This document shows, piece after piece, positions 47,257 through 60,410 of a DNA stretch of 64,000 bases. The stretch is from positions 4,063,897 through 4,127,896 of the forward strand of contig OZ026548.1 in the NCBI GenBank assembly GCA_964020155.1, written 5' to 3'. The notes beneath the pieces were generated by a model. It was not told where the DNA came from. It made no database searches and saw only the letters and a list, made by a program, of their open reading frames with translations. A program made the translations under genes and the position numbers. The stretch comes from Chondrilla cf. caribensis. Its lineage: Eukaryota; Porifera; Demospongiae; Chondrillida; Chondrillidae. Within the stretch, counting starts at the first letter, position 1. Every line of letters begins with the position of its first letter.

Positions 47257-49405
47257 CTAATACCACATGAACTAGGAACAGTGTGTGTGTGTATGTGTGT
47301 GTCTGATTTACTAGCAAACAATAGTGTGTGTATAATCCACGGTTATTACTTCCAACATTGCGTGTATTAAATTTGAAATTGGATTAATACTGCTGATAAT
47401 TCATTACAGTTCAAGCATACGTTATATACTCAGTCTGCTGAGTATATGCTATATACATGTAATATACATAGCAACATAAAATAAATGAAGCAATAGTACC
47501 ATATATATGGCAGGTACATGTTATCTACCATAATACTGGACCAGGTACTAAGTGAATTCTTAAGTAGTTATATACATGGATATAATATTATTGCTACTAA
47601 AGAATGTCTCCAAGAGCATAATCAGGAATAATTAGCCCCATCCCCCAACACAGCAGGTCTCACCAGTGAGGATACACTTACGTACTATAGCAAATTGTTG
47701 AGGTTTTTTTAAATGACTATGGTGAAGAATAATGAGAGGACATCATTCTGCACACATGTATGCATATACAGTACTTGTAGGAGATATTGCATGTGCAATT
47801 GTAATTTTACATCATGGACACTTTACAGCTACAGTTTGTATCAGCTGAAGTACCCCTGATAGGGCTGTATCTGATACAGCACTATACCAGAGGTACTTTA
47901 GTTACCATGTGGTACATTTCCATATAAAATAATATAATTGCATGCTAACTCTCATGCAGCATTTTTATCATAACTAACAATGAGTTGCTAGGGAATCAAT
48001 TAACATATTTTCATTACAATTACAGTACAAATGCACAATAGCAAAGGGAAATGTGCAATAGCAGGGATATTTGCACACTTTTACTTCAATTCACCCACAC
48101 AACATACAACATATCCCCATGACAGTAAAAACACAATCTCACTGAACTCACACACCCACACACATCAGTATAATATACATACAGTAGAAACCTGAAATGA
48201 CAAACACCATTAAGACACAATGCAGCTTGATACAAATCATTCTTGGAAGATCATTTGGTTCTCCGTAGTAGCGTATACATGTGTAATAATTACATCCTGG
48301 TAAGAATAGCATCTGATGACAAGAACTAAACCTGTGGGCCCCTTATGGTTTGTCTTTGGTTTCTACTGTACATACTTACGTTGCTCAGCACACATGCACA
48401 TGCATTCTGGTTTAGGAGTGGATCAAAGGAAAAACTGTGTGTACATATGCCATGTAGCACAGGTCACCAGACAGGTTTCATTGTTAGGATTAATTGCATG
48501 AGAACAAGGCAGGAAATTAGTAAACGCATTCCTTTCTTATTGCATACACTATGTAGCACAGGTCAGTGATACAGCACAGGTCACCAGACAGGTTTCATTG
48601 TTAGGATTAATTGCATAAGAACAAGGCAGGAAATTAGTAAACGCATTCCTTTCTTATTGCATACACTATGTAGCACAGGTCAGTGATACAGCACAGGTCA
48701 CCAGACAGGTTTCATTGTTAGGATTAATTGCATGAGAACAAGGCAGGAAATTAGTAAACGCATTTCTATTGCAGCATATAATATATTGTATTGGACTATG
48801 TGCATAGTTGCAGTACAATCTTTTAGAATTCGCTACACCAGGATACAACTAGTACATACTGTCACACTGCATACCTTATAAATACAGCACACATACTGTA
48901 CATATAGTGTGTACTGTAAAACAATACTGTACTATACGTACGTATATGCATGTATATACATGTGTTCATACTGTATATGTTTTTCTAATGTGATTCTTGT
49001 GTACACATTTTACTATGATACAACTATTCTTGTATACACAATCAATTGTATACAAATTGATTCACATACATAATTCACAAAACAATTCACAAATCAATAC
49101 AAATAATTCACAAAACAATTAACATGATTTCGTATACAGTAACAGTATACACTTATTACTCTAACAACACACAATATACTGTTACAATGTTCAGACACAC
49201 ATACGTACACACAGACAATACATTAATCACTGCAGCATCAGAAGGTAAATCCTGTGAGATATACATAACATCCTGTCCACAGTGAACCATAAGTGAATAT
49301 ACGTACATATACAGAGTATTCACGTATGTATGTACAGTGAAATATATACAGTATATCCATGTATGGTACTGAACCTCTAGATAGTATAGCTATGCACGCA
49401 CGCAC

Positions 49406-49471
<66 letters not shown>

Positions 49472-51856
49472 ACTCACGCAATCAAATGACAGGTAACCTG
49501 ACAGAATAGCCTGAAAGCCTCCAACATCTGCACAGACTTTGGGTCACCGATACCCTTGCACACCTCATCTGCTGTCAACTTCGTCATCGTTCCGAGGAAG
49601 CACCAGAGTTTAGGAATGACGTCGCCATGGCAGATCATCACCGTGAGTATGTCCATCCGGAAGTCGGGGAGACACTTCATGCAGAGTTGGAAGTAGGAGC
49701 AAGTGTTGAGGATGCGCTTCTCTATGTCAGGCGGGAGCCTGCTCGAGGAGGAGAGGTTGGACAGAAAAAGCCTGAATCTCTGAAATCGACCTTTTGAAAG
49801 AAAGTATATGTGATGTATATAGTATGTACTACATGCTCAAAATGCTTAACACACTTATTTTTGGTGTCTAAACTAGTATACGTGTACTATATACATATTT
49901 GAGGGATACACACTCATCACAAGATACATACATACACACCCTAATTTTTGGTGTCTAAACTAGTATACATGCATCATTTACACATTTGTGGGACACACGA
50001 TCATCGCAACATTGTCCATGTACCTGTGGGGAGACACGTGGGGGTGGTAGCCAGGGAGGACTAAGGGGGGATCACAAACACTAGAGAAGTCCAGAGCACG
50101 ACTACTGTACTACGAAGTTAATACACACCAAGGTTGAATTCGCAATAGAGGAAGGGAAGAAGAATGGTGAAGGGAAAACTGGTGAGGGGTGGGAGAAGGG
50201 TGGGTTGAAAATTGAAGAACCCCAACACCTGTAAGCATACGTATGCTATTATTGTAACTATATTCCATTAGCATACGTACATACAGTACATAAGTACATG
50301 CACTACCTTTGATCTGACTTTTGATGGAACCATCCGAACACGGTATGCTATATTGATTTGCGGGATTTCTTCTCAGATCTGCTGTCATAGCATAACTCCA
50401 ACAAATCCTTCAGTACTCGCTGGAATGGAAAGATGGCACAGATACAGTACTCGTTGTACAGTGTGGGACTTGTACAGTGTGGGGCTTGTACAGTGTGGGG
50501 CTTGTACAGTGTGGGGCTTGTACAGTGTGGGACTTGTACAGTGTTGGGCTTGTACAATGTGGGGCTTGTACAGTGTGGGGCTTGTATAGTGTGGGGCTTG
50601 TATAGTGTGGGGCTTGTATAGTGTGGGGCTTGTATAGTGTGGGGCTTGTACAATGTGGGGCTTGTACAGTGTGGGGCTTGTATAGTGTGGGGCTTGTACA
50701 GTACACACTAGCAGTACTTTGTATAGGAGCAAAGTTAGCACACACAGCAATGTACACACACATGTACACATGTATGATCAGTACAGTATGCATGATCCGC
50801 AGTGAATTGTTTCTTTCCCACGAATACACATGCAGACATTCTCTCATGATGAACACAAAAACATATCATACCATGCTGAAGGTACAAATGAACACAGCTT
50901 ATGCGTACCACGAGGCTGTCATGGGTTGTTGGGTTCATACACTGGAAATGAGCAAGACAATATCTAGTCAAATCAGGTCTACTATACACACATACATACA
51001 GTATGTGTCCTCGTATGGTACTTGATAAACAAACAGTATGTACCCCTGTATAGTACGTACATACTGCATGTACAATGTCATGGAGTATGTGTCCCTATGT
51101 ATAATATAGTACGTATAGTACAGTTGTAATGTACGTACTTGCTGGACAAACATACGTACATACTTAAGTGCATGCTACTGTATATAACTATTCCACTCTA
51201 GAGTCTAGTGTACAGTTTCATACTCTCAATCTATTCCTCTACTACACTCTATTGTGCACTTGTAGTACAAACTCCTGTCATCGTCTTATGGGATACCCCT
51301 CTAAGACAAAGCTGATGTGCAAAGTGCTTCCAACATTTGTGTAGGAAATGAGAGCTTACGTCCTTGTTCAAGAGGACCAACTGGACCAGGTTGCACAATA
51401 AGCAGAGAGCTTTGTTCTCGTCCATGGACGAGAATTCAAAGTGATGACACTTGTCATCATCGAGCATTTGGAGACACTTGTGCAGGAACCTGATGCTCTT
51501 GAGCTGTAGACAGGTCTATTGCATAACAGAAGGGAATTATTGCACAATGCTAGGCTACTATTGCACAATGCCCACACAACTATCCATATATGCAGAAGTA
51601 TTTGTAACTAAATATTAGGTACTGTACTTATAACTGTAACAAAGACATCGCCACTCACCTGTGGAGCTATGTTTTGAATGTGGAGCATCAGAGCTGGAGC
51701 AGTGAGTATGTTGGCTGTGAAGAGGGTCAACATGTGAACAGGGAAGTCACACAGAGACAAGCTCCTGCAGAGAGAGGAAGAGAGGGAGAAAGGGAGAGAG
51801 GGAGAGAGGGAGGGAGGGAGGGAGAGAGGGAAAGAGCTTGAATACAGTGACCATAT

Positions 51857-51916
<60 letters not shown>

Positions 51917-53053
51917 CCTGTTGTCTCCATACTAGCTAATAATTGTACACACAGCTGGTCAAAACGCTACAAATATTGAAATCAAATACAACAATGTAGT
52001 CGAATGACCCACAACTAGTACATTCAATGAAATATTACATATCTATATCTATGTAACCCAGAGCTAAATACATACACACATACAGTATAATATATGTCTT
52101 CACCTTGACATCTTTGTCATGTTTTTCTAGAAACAATAAAACCTTTCCAGCAAAAAAGAGTTCCAAACCTGCATATGGAGGTGCAGTGAACATCACTTGA
52201 TGAGGGACACCAAATTATGATACAGGCTAGTTATGATGACTGAATAGACTATCCACATACGTACTTATAGTACAACTACCACTACCACTACCACTACCAC
52301 TAATACTACCACTACTACTACTACCTCTACCATTGCTACTACCACTATCACCACTATACCACTACCACTACTACTACTACTACTATCACTACAATTACTA
52401 CTAACATTACTACTACCACCACCGTTACGTACCACTACCATTACTAATACCACTACCACTACCAATATCATTACCACTACCATTACTACTACTACTGCTA
52501 CTACCACTACCTTGTCCAAATATGGGTGTTCAGTAGGAGTTTACTGTATACATAGGCCACATATAGGCCACGAATAGTGGGATGTACACAGATATGAAAA
52601 AATATGCATGATCACATGGGCATGAGATGTACAGTGTTGACAGATAAGTATGTTTTGAGAGCACCAAACCTGAAGGCTGTTTTGTTTGCATACATTGATC
52701 AAATTCAGCCCTTTAAATGGATATAGGAGATATATATGAACACACACACGCACACACAAATGCAAACAATACAGGCTTTTGTCATACTATAATACCTTAA
52801 GTCCTTGGTAACTTTTAGTTTGCCACTATATCTTCTAATGGTCCTCTAGTACACGGTAAGACAAAACAGACTGACAGAGCAGGGTAATACAGAGATAATA
52901 CAGCTATGTAGCTTCATACATTAGCCAAGAATGTAGAAGTATACAAAGTACTGCAAACCTGTACAATAATGGCAGATTTCTTCTGCAAGCGCTCCTTGGC
53001 CCTGCTATCTCGCGCAATGCGAAGGTCTTCCACGAGCGCTTTCTGAGGCTGAT
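46107..53053 (-). CDS. UBE3B: UBE3B-like HECT E3 ubiquitin ligase, incomplete
   Basis: Minus-strand exons match UBE3B in order: 53053-52959 ([20 protein letters not shown]), 52845-52796 (IQ-like [17 protein letters not shown]), 52710-52670 ([13 protein letters not shown]), 52168-52104 ([19 protein letters not shown]), 51764-51659 ([20 protein letters not shown]), 51503-about 51267 ([20 protein letters not shown]), probably 50950-50872 and about 50430-50300, about 49785-49478 ([20 protein letters not shown]) and 46214-46107 ([24 protein letters not shown], then RLLAKAVYE). Phases of the first four junctions agree. Missing from the window are the initiator exon, about 110 residues between 52104 and 51764, about 200 residues before the HECT exon, and everything after AKAVYE including the catalytic Cys. 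Directly downstream lies an unrelated plus-strand gene, so this is either a truncated relic or a rearranged/misassembled locus. Confidence 0.7.
46313..46432. repeat. (GT)n microsatellite with GGGC interruptions
   Basis: GT tract with GGCGTGTGTG insertions, ending in GTGGGTGGGTGG. It lies in the intron of the 45.5-kb gene, antisense to UBE3B. Confidence 0.95.
47257..48420. other. Non-coding stretch with a foldback element at about 47848-48010
   Basis: No exon recognised. 47848-48010 (GAAGTACCCCTGATAGGGCT through GAGTTGCTAGGGAATCAATT) is the reverse complement of the element at 39165-39390 and 54630-54850, ending in GAGGTACTTTA. A dispersed inverted-repeat family. Confidence 0.65.
48420..48775. 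repeat. 117-bp tandem repeat, about three copies
   Basis: Unit begins CACTATGTAGCACAGGTCA and contains GTCACCAGACAGGTTTCATT and AAGGCAGGAAATTAGTAAAC. A single related copy is at 29888-29985. Confidence 0.92.
49394..49470. repeat. (CA)n microsatellite at a UBE3B donor
   Basis: Sense-strand GT, starting seven bases after donor GTGAGTCA of the exon ending 49478. Confidence 0.95.
50445..50705. repeat. 16-bp minisatellite (CTTGTACAGTGTGGGG)n
   Basis: About sixteen copies with occasional TATAGT or CAATGT variants, upstream (sense) of a UBE3B exon. Confidence 0.95.
51857..51914. repeat. (CA)n microsatellite in UBE3B intron, followed by GA-rich tract
   Basis: CA tract at 51857-51914 beside GAGAGGGAGGGAGAGAGG purine repeats at 51770-51835 (pyrimidine-rich on the sense strand, just upstream of the acceptor at 51765). 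Confidence 0.95.
52272..52513. repeat. (CCACTA)n / (CTA)n trinucleotide-hexanucleotide array
   Basis: Imperfect CCACTACCACTA and TACTACTAC repeats. The valine-rich minus-strand frame here is an artefact. Confidence 0.95.
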
Positions 53054-53937
53054 CTGTGGGCTAATCAAGGTTTTTTGGACGTAAACATGACTTCAGTATC
53101 GTGAGTAAACTCCTATAATTTTCCTTAGACTATAACTCGGTTAACGCCCATTAGACTATCATTAAGTTCTATTGAAAATTGTTTGTAGGTACTCAATACA
53201 CGATTTTATTTGGATATTAAGAAAAAAAGAGTAAATGAAGCTATAGTATGAGTATTTTCAATAATTGGAATTTTGATATGTAGCAAATAATTTCTAGATA
53301 ATTAATTATTGAAATAGCTAAATCCGACGAACAAATATAAACCTATTTTACTATATTATTGACAGGCACCTTATGTACAGACTCAGGAGTTGATGTAGAC
53401 TATATTCTATACTGCGCGTGTTACGGTATACATGGCGTGTCGTTGAAGGGTCTTTGATAAACGAATGTTGTACCATGATGCGTGGGCGTTTCCTTTGATG
53501 TCAGGTGCCTATATCGCTAAACTACCTCATTACGTATTCATGGGGTGTATAACTTTTTCCCAAGGTGTATAACCCAACTCTGTTTTACATAACTAAGTAT
53601 TATTCTCGTGATCTGTAATCTCAATTATAGTCCATAGTCTTTGATACAAGTATCCATGGCTAGGTTTGATAGTCACTATCAGCATTATGATAGTCCACTT
53701 AGCCTCGTGTACACTGTTTTCCAGTGACACTAGCTAGGTGATAGGTTGAACACTAAGGTACTCACTACTACCAGATTTATCATTTCCACATGTAAGACAG
53801 AGTAAAGTAACTTGTATTTAATATAATTACACTGGTCACTCTTAACACTTGATAAAAGATTGTGTGTGATTTCCGCAAATAGGTACGTTTACTTTATTAT
53901 AAATTTGTTTGAAAGTGCATGAAATACAGAAATACAT
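53054..53937. other. Spacer between UBE3B 5' end and duplication copy B
   Basis: No exon recognised. An ATG at 53088 (MFTSKK) resembles the UBE3B start but is out of phase, with stops before the first recognised exon. No upstream RILP-like exons are present here. Confidence 0.55.
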
Positions 53938-53960
53938 ACATACGTACATGAATACATGTA

Positions 53961-54135
53961 CAGTGGGACCTCTCTATTACAACCCTCTGAAATATGGAAA
54001 CCTCTATAATCAGGACACCATTCTGTGTCCCAGTCTAGTACTGTAGTGTATTAAATGACCTCTGAATTGAGGAAACCTCTGTAATAAGGACTAAACTTAA
54101 GGTCCAAAAGTGTCCTTAATAGAGAGGTTCCACTG
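53961..54135. mobile_element. TA-flanked MITE, CAGTGGGACCTCTCTATTA family (copy B)
   Basis: Nearly identical to 38492-38666. It lies about 20 bases inside the left edge of the duplication. Confidence 0.85.
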
Positions 54136-54242
54136 TACATAGCTTTACTTGCATTGGTTACTTCTAGTGGTTTAACATACAATTGGCAAAAGTCCAGACC
54201 GAATCCCAAGTAAATTTGTTTTGCATTCTTGTCATTTAAAAG

Positions 54243-56129
54243 CAACCAGTGGAACAGGTGGAGAAAAATTTCTCGGAACAGTCTGTTTCTGATTCTGAAG
54301 TCGGAGCAATCACCGAGCTGAGTAACACTGCATCAGAACAACCCAGTACAGCTCCTGTACCGGAGTTTTACAGGTCCAATCTACTTCAAGTGAAGACTGA
54401 CTACATGACAAAGCTTTTCAATGTAGAGGAAGAGAATGAGGTTCTCAAACAGCAACTTGCCAGGTACATTTGTATCATAGATGTCTTCGTATAGGGGACG
54501 CATTGTGTTTTGTTGCATAATCAAATCAAAGAGATCAAAGATCAAAGAGCAAAGAGCAAAGTGTGCAATTATTTGCTCAATTTTCACACTTCCAATGCCA
54601 AGTAATTGTTATTAAGATTTGTCAATCTATTGCCTAGCAACTCATAGTTCGGCCATAATAAGCTGTGAGAAATGCAATATATGCATATATTATTTTATAC
54701 GGAAACATACCACATAACAACTAAAGTGCCTTTGGTAGGATGTAACAGTTACAATCACTTTTGCATATTATTGTTAACTCGACCTTTGTCCTTGTTAATA
54801 GTTGAGTTAAAGTGCCTTTATAATCCCTATAGCTCTGCCAGAGGTAATTTAATTAACTATATTGCTTACATAATAATAATATTGGTTAATGAACAACTTT
54901 CATTGCAATTGTGTCACCAAGTGTTGCATATATACCTACATGCTTCATGAATACCTGATGTACATATTTGTGAGTATGACATGTACATAGTACGTGATTT
55001 TGTAATTGTAACTTTGTATACTAGTTAGCATATCTTTGTTGGAAGATGTACTTTTTTATTGCATTATTGTTGGGAAACATTGCAGTTGGCAATCCCTATT
55101 CGAATGTTCTCGTGTGTTCCATGTAGTATACTAGAACGGCAGAAAACTCAGTCGAAGCGAAGGCGGACAATTTCGTCTGAACAAAGTGGAGTTTGTAGCA
55201 TGTAGGTTCAATGTGTTGTGTTGTGTTGGAGATTATTGATGAATGGCAAAAGTGAATATATTATGCGTATCATGAATATCTCATGTGCATACATCACGTA
55301 TGTGATGTACACAATGAATACCTGATGCATGTGATGTATACACATGATGGGTGGTTAATGTGTGTATATTACAAATACTGTATATGTCATTGGTATTTGC
55401 AATTTCTGTCATAGTGTTGTGATAGACCTCAATTTTGGCATGTTGTACATCATAGGTGTCAACCATACAATGTCCTACAGGGGGGCAGTCATGGCATATA
55501 ATATAACTTTTCCCAGTGAGAGTGGAGCTGACTTTTTCGCTCACTCAGCTTGTGAAAATTGTAAGCGTCCATTACGGACTATTTAAATAGGTCATAGGTG
55601 GCAATAAACTCATCAAAACGGTTGCTGCAACTATCTTGGTGCTTGGAGTTTGCTATGTGCCTATGTATATCCTTTAGCCCGTCGTGAGCCATGCTGAAAT
55701 CAGCTCCACATCCATCACAGAGTGCAAATCTTGGACTCCATTCACTTGCTGACACACCATGCATATGCTTGGAAGCTTGAACTTTGAACTCTCTCTTAAG
55801 CTTCTTTTCCACATGTGTCTATATTTCTTAGTTGTGTCAGATTGATAGAATGAATGTGCCGTCTTGAAGCATGAACAGCTTGTAAGCAATTGCAACCTTT
55901 CACACTTGCAAATTTATTTTAGTAAACAAACTAATTGCTAGTTTAGTAAGTAAAATTGCCATCCTCTTTGGAAATTGGGATAAAGGGAAGTAAGTTTGGA
56001 ATACTGGGATGGTTGACACCTGTGGTATGGTGAATGTTGCAAAAATATGTATTGTGTTATTGCTTCTACAGTATGGACAAGACTGTCACTCTGAAGAGAG
56101 ATGGCTCCAGTAGTCTTCCCCAGCAATGA
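54243..56129 (+). pseudogene. Orphan RILP-like 3' exons in duplication copy B
   Basis: Three exons, 54243-54463, 55127-55201 and 56072-56129, correspond to exons 8-10 of the RILP-like gene and keep frame and splice sites. Exon 8 has an in-frame 9-base deletion removing three residues in RH2 (LLQVLQEKTDYM becomes LLQVKTDYM). SGVRSM becomes SGVCSM. No RH1 or coiled-coil exons precede it, so a full protein cannot be made unless transcription starts elsewhere. Differences in the last exon are synonymous third-position changes, which supports that exon being coding in the parent gene. Confidence 0.8.
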
Positions 56130-57202
56130 ACCCACCTACTGACCTGTAGACCGGCGTCATGTATGCTTAACACCATTGACAAATTTTAAAATGACCTATG
56201 AATTGTTTAGTTTTGTATTTATAAATTATTTCTTGTAATTGAATGTGGCACATTGAAATAATACCGAAATGCAATCTAATGTATAGTGTATCGGGAACAA
56301 AAAGAAATATGATAGATGCAGCTTTTTTACCTTGAACACGCCCACTCTTGCATGCAAGCATGGAAAATATCACCATTGAATCCATATGATTAGGCTACAA
56401 ATTTAAGGTTTTGTATAATATATATTATTATATATAGAATATTAAAGCTGTAATAATTCATTCACTACACAGATATGCTCTCAGGCAGTCCTGCTGTTGA
56501 TGTACATGTCAACATGTTTGGCAGATGTATGTACATGTATTATGCTGACAGCATAATAATATGTAGTCAATGATGAATGATATAATATTAAATTATTATT
56601 CATTTATATTAGATTTATACATACGAATTGATAAGCGAGTGGTTTAGTTTTATACAGTTAACTTTCAATGTATATATATATATATCGTACCAATAGTGAA
56701 TATTGATTACAACTATCATGCCTATCATTGCCATATTTGCTGCTATATTAGCATTATAATGGTAATTACATATTATTAGAATGAGTGCCAGTACAAATAT
56801 CAGTTCATGCAACACACAGTCATGCAAAAAATATCCGTTACAGAGAAAGATTGTTTGTGGTTACTTTGATAAACCTAAGTGGAAAATGATATGTGTATGA
56901 CCTGTGGCTAACTAATAATACTAACAAAAATAATATAATTACTACAAGACATTATTCATGTAAATTCAGGAAAGCTAAGCACCCATCAGCAATTCACTTG
57001 TTAGTTCAGATTTTTACATTTGGTTCAATTCTGCAAGCCTGCATATGAGGAGACAAGTATGAATGATTACACTCTGACACATGAACAACACTGTTAGAAA
57101 CCCTCATTTATAATTGTATAAGAGGAATATCACATATATTGCCCACTCAAAGAAGAACAGAAGAGAAGACCTACAGTCTTGTAGAAAAACATACAGTGTC
57201 AC
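56130..57202. other. AT-rich spacer between convergent genes (copy B)
   Basis: Counterpart of 40841-42617 without the three copy-A-specific segments. No gene recognised. Confidence 0.7.
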
Positions 57203-59598
57203 TCACTTTTTCTCTTCCAATCCAACTTCCAATCCACTTCTCCTCTTCCTACCAACACGGAATCTTGATTTGATGTAATTGACAGCATAGTCAACCAGCT
57301 CAGTAGGGTTTGACAATGTCAATGCCAACCTATGTTGTACCCTCTTCCCAATAATGGTCATGTCGATACTGGCTGCAAATTTCCCCCCACCAACTACATC
57401 TAACATCCCCTCCAGAGTGGCACTATGGATTTCAAGAAGGTTATTGAGTCCTCGCTGTACTATGGCAGTGACAACATTTAGCTTATCCCCCAGTCTGGAT
57501 TTTGCCCTTTCCAAGTCTGCCTTTGCTTCATTCAGCCCAGAAGTAGCAGTTCTCAGTAACGATTCTGCTCCTCGTAGAGCTCCTCTGCCCTCAGAGAGTG
57601 CTCTCTCAAAACCCCGTAATGTAGCTTCTGCTGCTCTAAGAAGTGTCTCCCAAGGTGCTTTGAGTGCTCGACATCCTGCATTAGCAGTTTCACAAGTTGG
57701 GTCGTTGATGGACCTATGACAAGTTTTGACATTACAACCTCTCCAGCTACAAGATAGTCCACAAGGATAAGGCACAGATACTATATAAAGTAAAGAAATA
57801 AAATATCTATAACTCCCAGTATATTACCGTAACACTATGATCGATAACTATAATTTCTATATTACCATGTATTACAACAATGTACAATATATCAGGCAAT
57901 AATGAAGTATACTCTTACTAATATAGTAAGTGTTACATCTGATTCAACTTCATTAGTAGATACACTAACCTGATCCACAATTACGGATATGGCAAACGCT
58001 ATTGATCTTATTCCTGACCCTGTCAACCTCCCTCCGAGCTCCAGCTACTTCGTTTTCAAATCCTTTGACATCATTAGTAGCACTACGAACACCTTCTGCT
58101 GCCGAATCAAACGCTTTCTGTGCTGCAGAGAGGGTACCTTCAAGTGGGGTTAATATCGAGTCTGCTTCCTTCTTTATGTTGGACGCAATACTTTTCACTT
58201 TGTTTATTACAAAGCTGAAGAAATCGGATTTCAATTTTGCTACTACTTTGAAGTTCATTGCACTAAGGTCATGTTTATACTCTCCACTTAAACTGACCTC
58301 TGCTTGAAATAGACCGAGAATAGAACCACTGAGTGGAAACCTTAGATCGTTTCCAATTATGGATAAAGTCGTCTCTTTGGATATTTTCAAAACACTCACA
58401 AATATGGTGGCTGTCGCTGACACGCTAGAACCAATGGAAACCTCTAGGAGTGGTCCCTTATTCCTCACAGCACTTGATTCAGACATGAAAAGAGCGCCAC
58501 CAAAGAGACTTACAACCGGGAGTCTCACCTTAGTGTAGAAACTGTTTGGTGGACCAAGAGAGTACTGAACTTCTGTTTCCACCTTGAGCCCCCAAAAATT
58601 CAGATTACCCTTAAAGTTCAAACCCTTACTAACGTGCACATCAACAGACTGCAAGTGACAGCCAACTGCTGAATAAGATGCAGCAAAGCCATCGGGGAAT
58701 CCCATGTCACCTATGAAGGATGGTAGGGGGTTGTTGATGCAAAATGCATCGAGAATACTTTTTATTGTGAGGGGCATGTCCATGTCCATGTAGAAGCAAT
58801 TTCGACTGAGATTAGTAGGGGTATAGTTGACAATAGCTCTTGCCTCCAAGCGTTGACAACTTTTGATACCAATCTTACCATCCACTTTGAATAAGAACTC
58901 AGGTGTTGGTGATGGAGTAGGAGAGAGTTCAACACATGTAGACAAGTTGCTGGCTTCAATAAAAGGTGTGACTTCCCAAGACTGCATAGTGGACATGCAT
59001 AGGTTCACTGAAGGAGGTGACGTTTGCTGCTTTATTCCAGCAGTGAACTCCAACCCCGGGATGCTTACAGGAATTTCTATAAAAGTAAACAACCAAAGTG
59101 ATGAAGTGTGATTGATTTATAGACTGAGTGCATAGTTGCTCAACAAGAACATAATTCATAAAATAACAGCCATGCATCATTTTATGATACGGAATAATGA
59201 TACCTAGTAGACACAGGCTACGTATCCATAGAAATGACAAGTACAGTGTGTAGTTTTAAACAATAACAACATCATGTATGTCTTTATAGTCCCATGCTAT
59301 CAACTGAAGTCAGCACTTATATACGTAGCTGGGTTACTGTTTTGCTACAGTAGCGGTTGTGCGTGATCCTCAGTAACAGGATATAACCATTCTACTAGCA
59401 ATCCAACAGGTGCATATCAAGTGTATATACATTTACTAAGGTCACACACGCACAACATGCATCAAACTCACCGACACATGAGTCACCGTCCAATGTTAGG
59501 TAGAATCCAGAACCACAGGGATTTGATATACTTGCCGCTTCAGTTCCCAGAAAAACGCAGCAGCACACTACAAGCAGAATCCTAAGGCTTTCAACCAT
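57203..59598 (-). CDS. Secreted protein of unknown family, paralog B
   Basis: Three minus-strand exons (59598-59472, 59076-57970, 57780-57203) give 1812 bases, 603 residues, in phase. The layout is that of paralog A: signal peptide (MVESLRILLVVCCCVFLG), a single short Cys unit instead of four, the beta-rich region with INNPLPSFIGDMGFPDGF unchanged, a helical coiled coil, a Cys-rich link (YPCGLSCSWRGC), a second helical repeat and a basic FRVGRKRRSG tail. Substitutions are scattered through the beta-rich region but the frame is intact, which suggests both genes are functional. The lost Gly-Gly-Cys in the link changes RGGCRAKTC to RGCNVKTC. Family not recognised. The same TATA-like GCTTATATAC precedes it. 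Confidence 0.8.
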
Positions 59599-59695
59599 AG
59601 CTATAGCGCTCTTAATTCGATCCGGATCAACGAAATGCCCCGCATGCGCCGCTGCGTGCTTATATACTTGCCGTCGCGTAGTAGAAAAATCCCTG

Positions 59696-60410
59696 ATCAA
59701 TATTATTTTCATCAGGCAAACGTCATTCTCGGAAATAACAACTTATTTTCCGAGAATCATAGATGCAGTCTTCAATGATATAAGCCTATATGGGGTCACG
59801 GGTATTTTTGCAAGTTCACTCCAAGAGTAATCCCCAAAGGTTACTTGCACATCCGTTCTTAAGTTTGTTTAGTACACTGATGATGACGGTGATACCGGGT
59901 ATTTTGTGTAATTTGAGATCCAGTATAAATCATTTTAAACCTTTTTTTATGTGAAGCTTAAGCCGAATTCCTCAACGGAGCATAATACATGTCGTCATAG
60001 TTCATATTAGGGGATTCCCCTAAAGTCAGTTCTGTTTACAATATAACCGGTATGTCAACATGTATTCATTGTTACAAGTAGTTGTCATATCTCTTCCATC
60101 AGACACCAGCTAGCTTAAGTCTTAATACGTATAGTCATCATCATCGGTCATATAGCCAAAACAACCCTTGACCTCAGATAAAATAATCAATTGCATTATA
60201 TTGCAGCAACATACTGTCAGTATAGCACGATTAAATACAATGAAACATCAGTTAACTGTTGGGAGACATCAGGGAGTATCTGCAATGCATGACCTTGTGT
60301 ATAAAGTTCAATGTTCACTCAATGATGGTCAAACCATATTGGGAGGAAAGTGCTCAGCACATTTTGGCTTACCTCAAGTCAGTGCATGTCATGTAAGCTG
60401 ATATTGGTAC
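59696..60410. repeat. Dispersed direct repeat (first copy of 60.77-61.15 kb)
   Basis: 59885-60125 matches 60770-61145: ATACCGGGTATT, AGGGGATTCCCCTAAAGTCA, then TCAGACACCAGCTAGCTT. No coding frames of note. Confidence 0.8.

Larger units (their letters stand above)
53938..59695. repeat. Segmental duplication, copy B
   Basis: Collinear with 38470-45275, same orientation. It contains RILP-like 3' exons and a complete secreted-protein gene. It lacks the copy-A MITE at 40.03 kb, the foldback insertion at 42.27 kb and the 41.66-42.23-kb segment. Confidence 0.93.

Noticed and set aside
52265..52519. Valine-rich minus-strand frame
   Set aside because: Translation of a CTA/CCACTA repeat.
53041..53100. 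ATG at 53088 (MFTSKK) as UBE3B start
   Set aside because: Out of phase with the recognised first exon, with overlapping stops in both relevant frames and no donor between.
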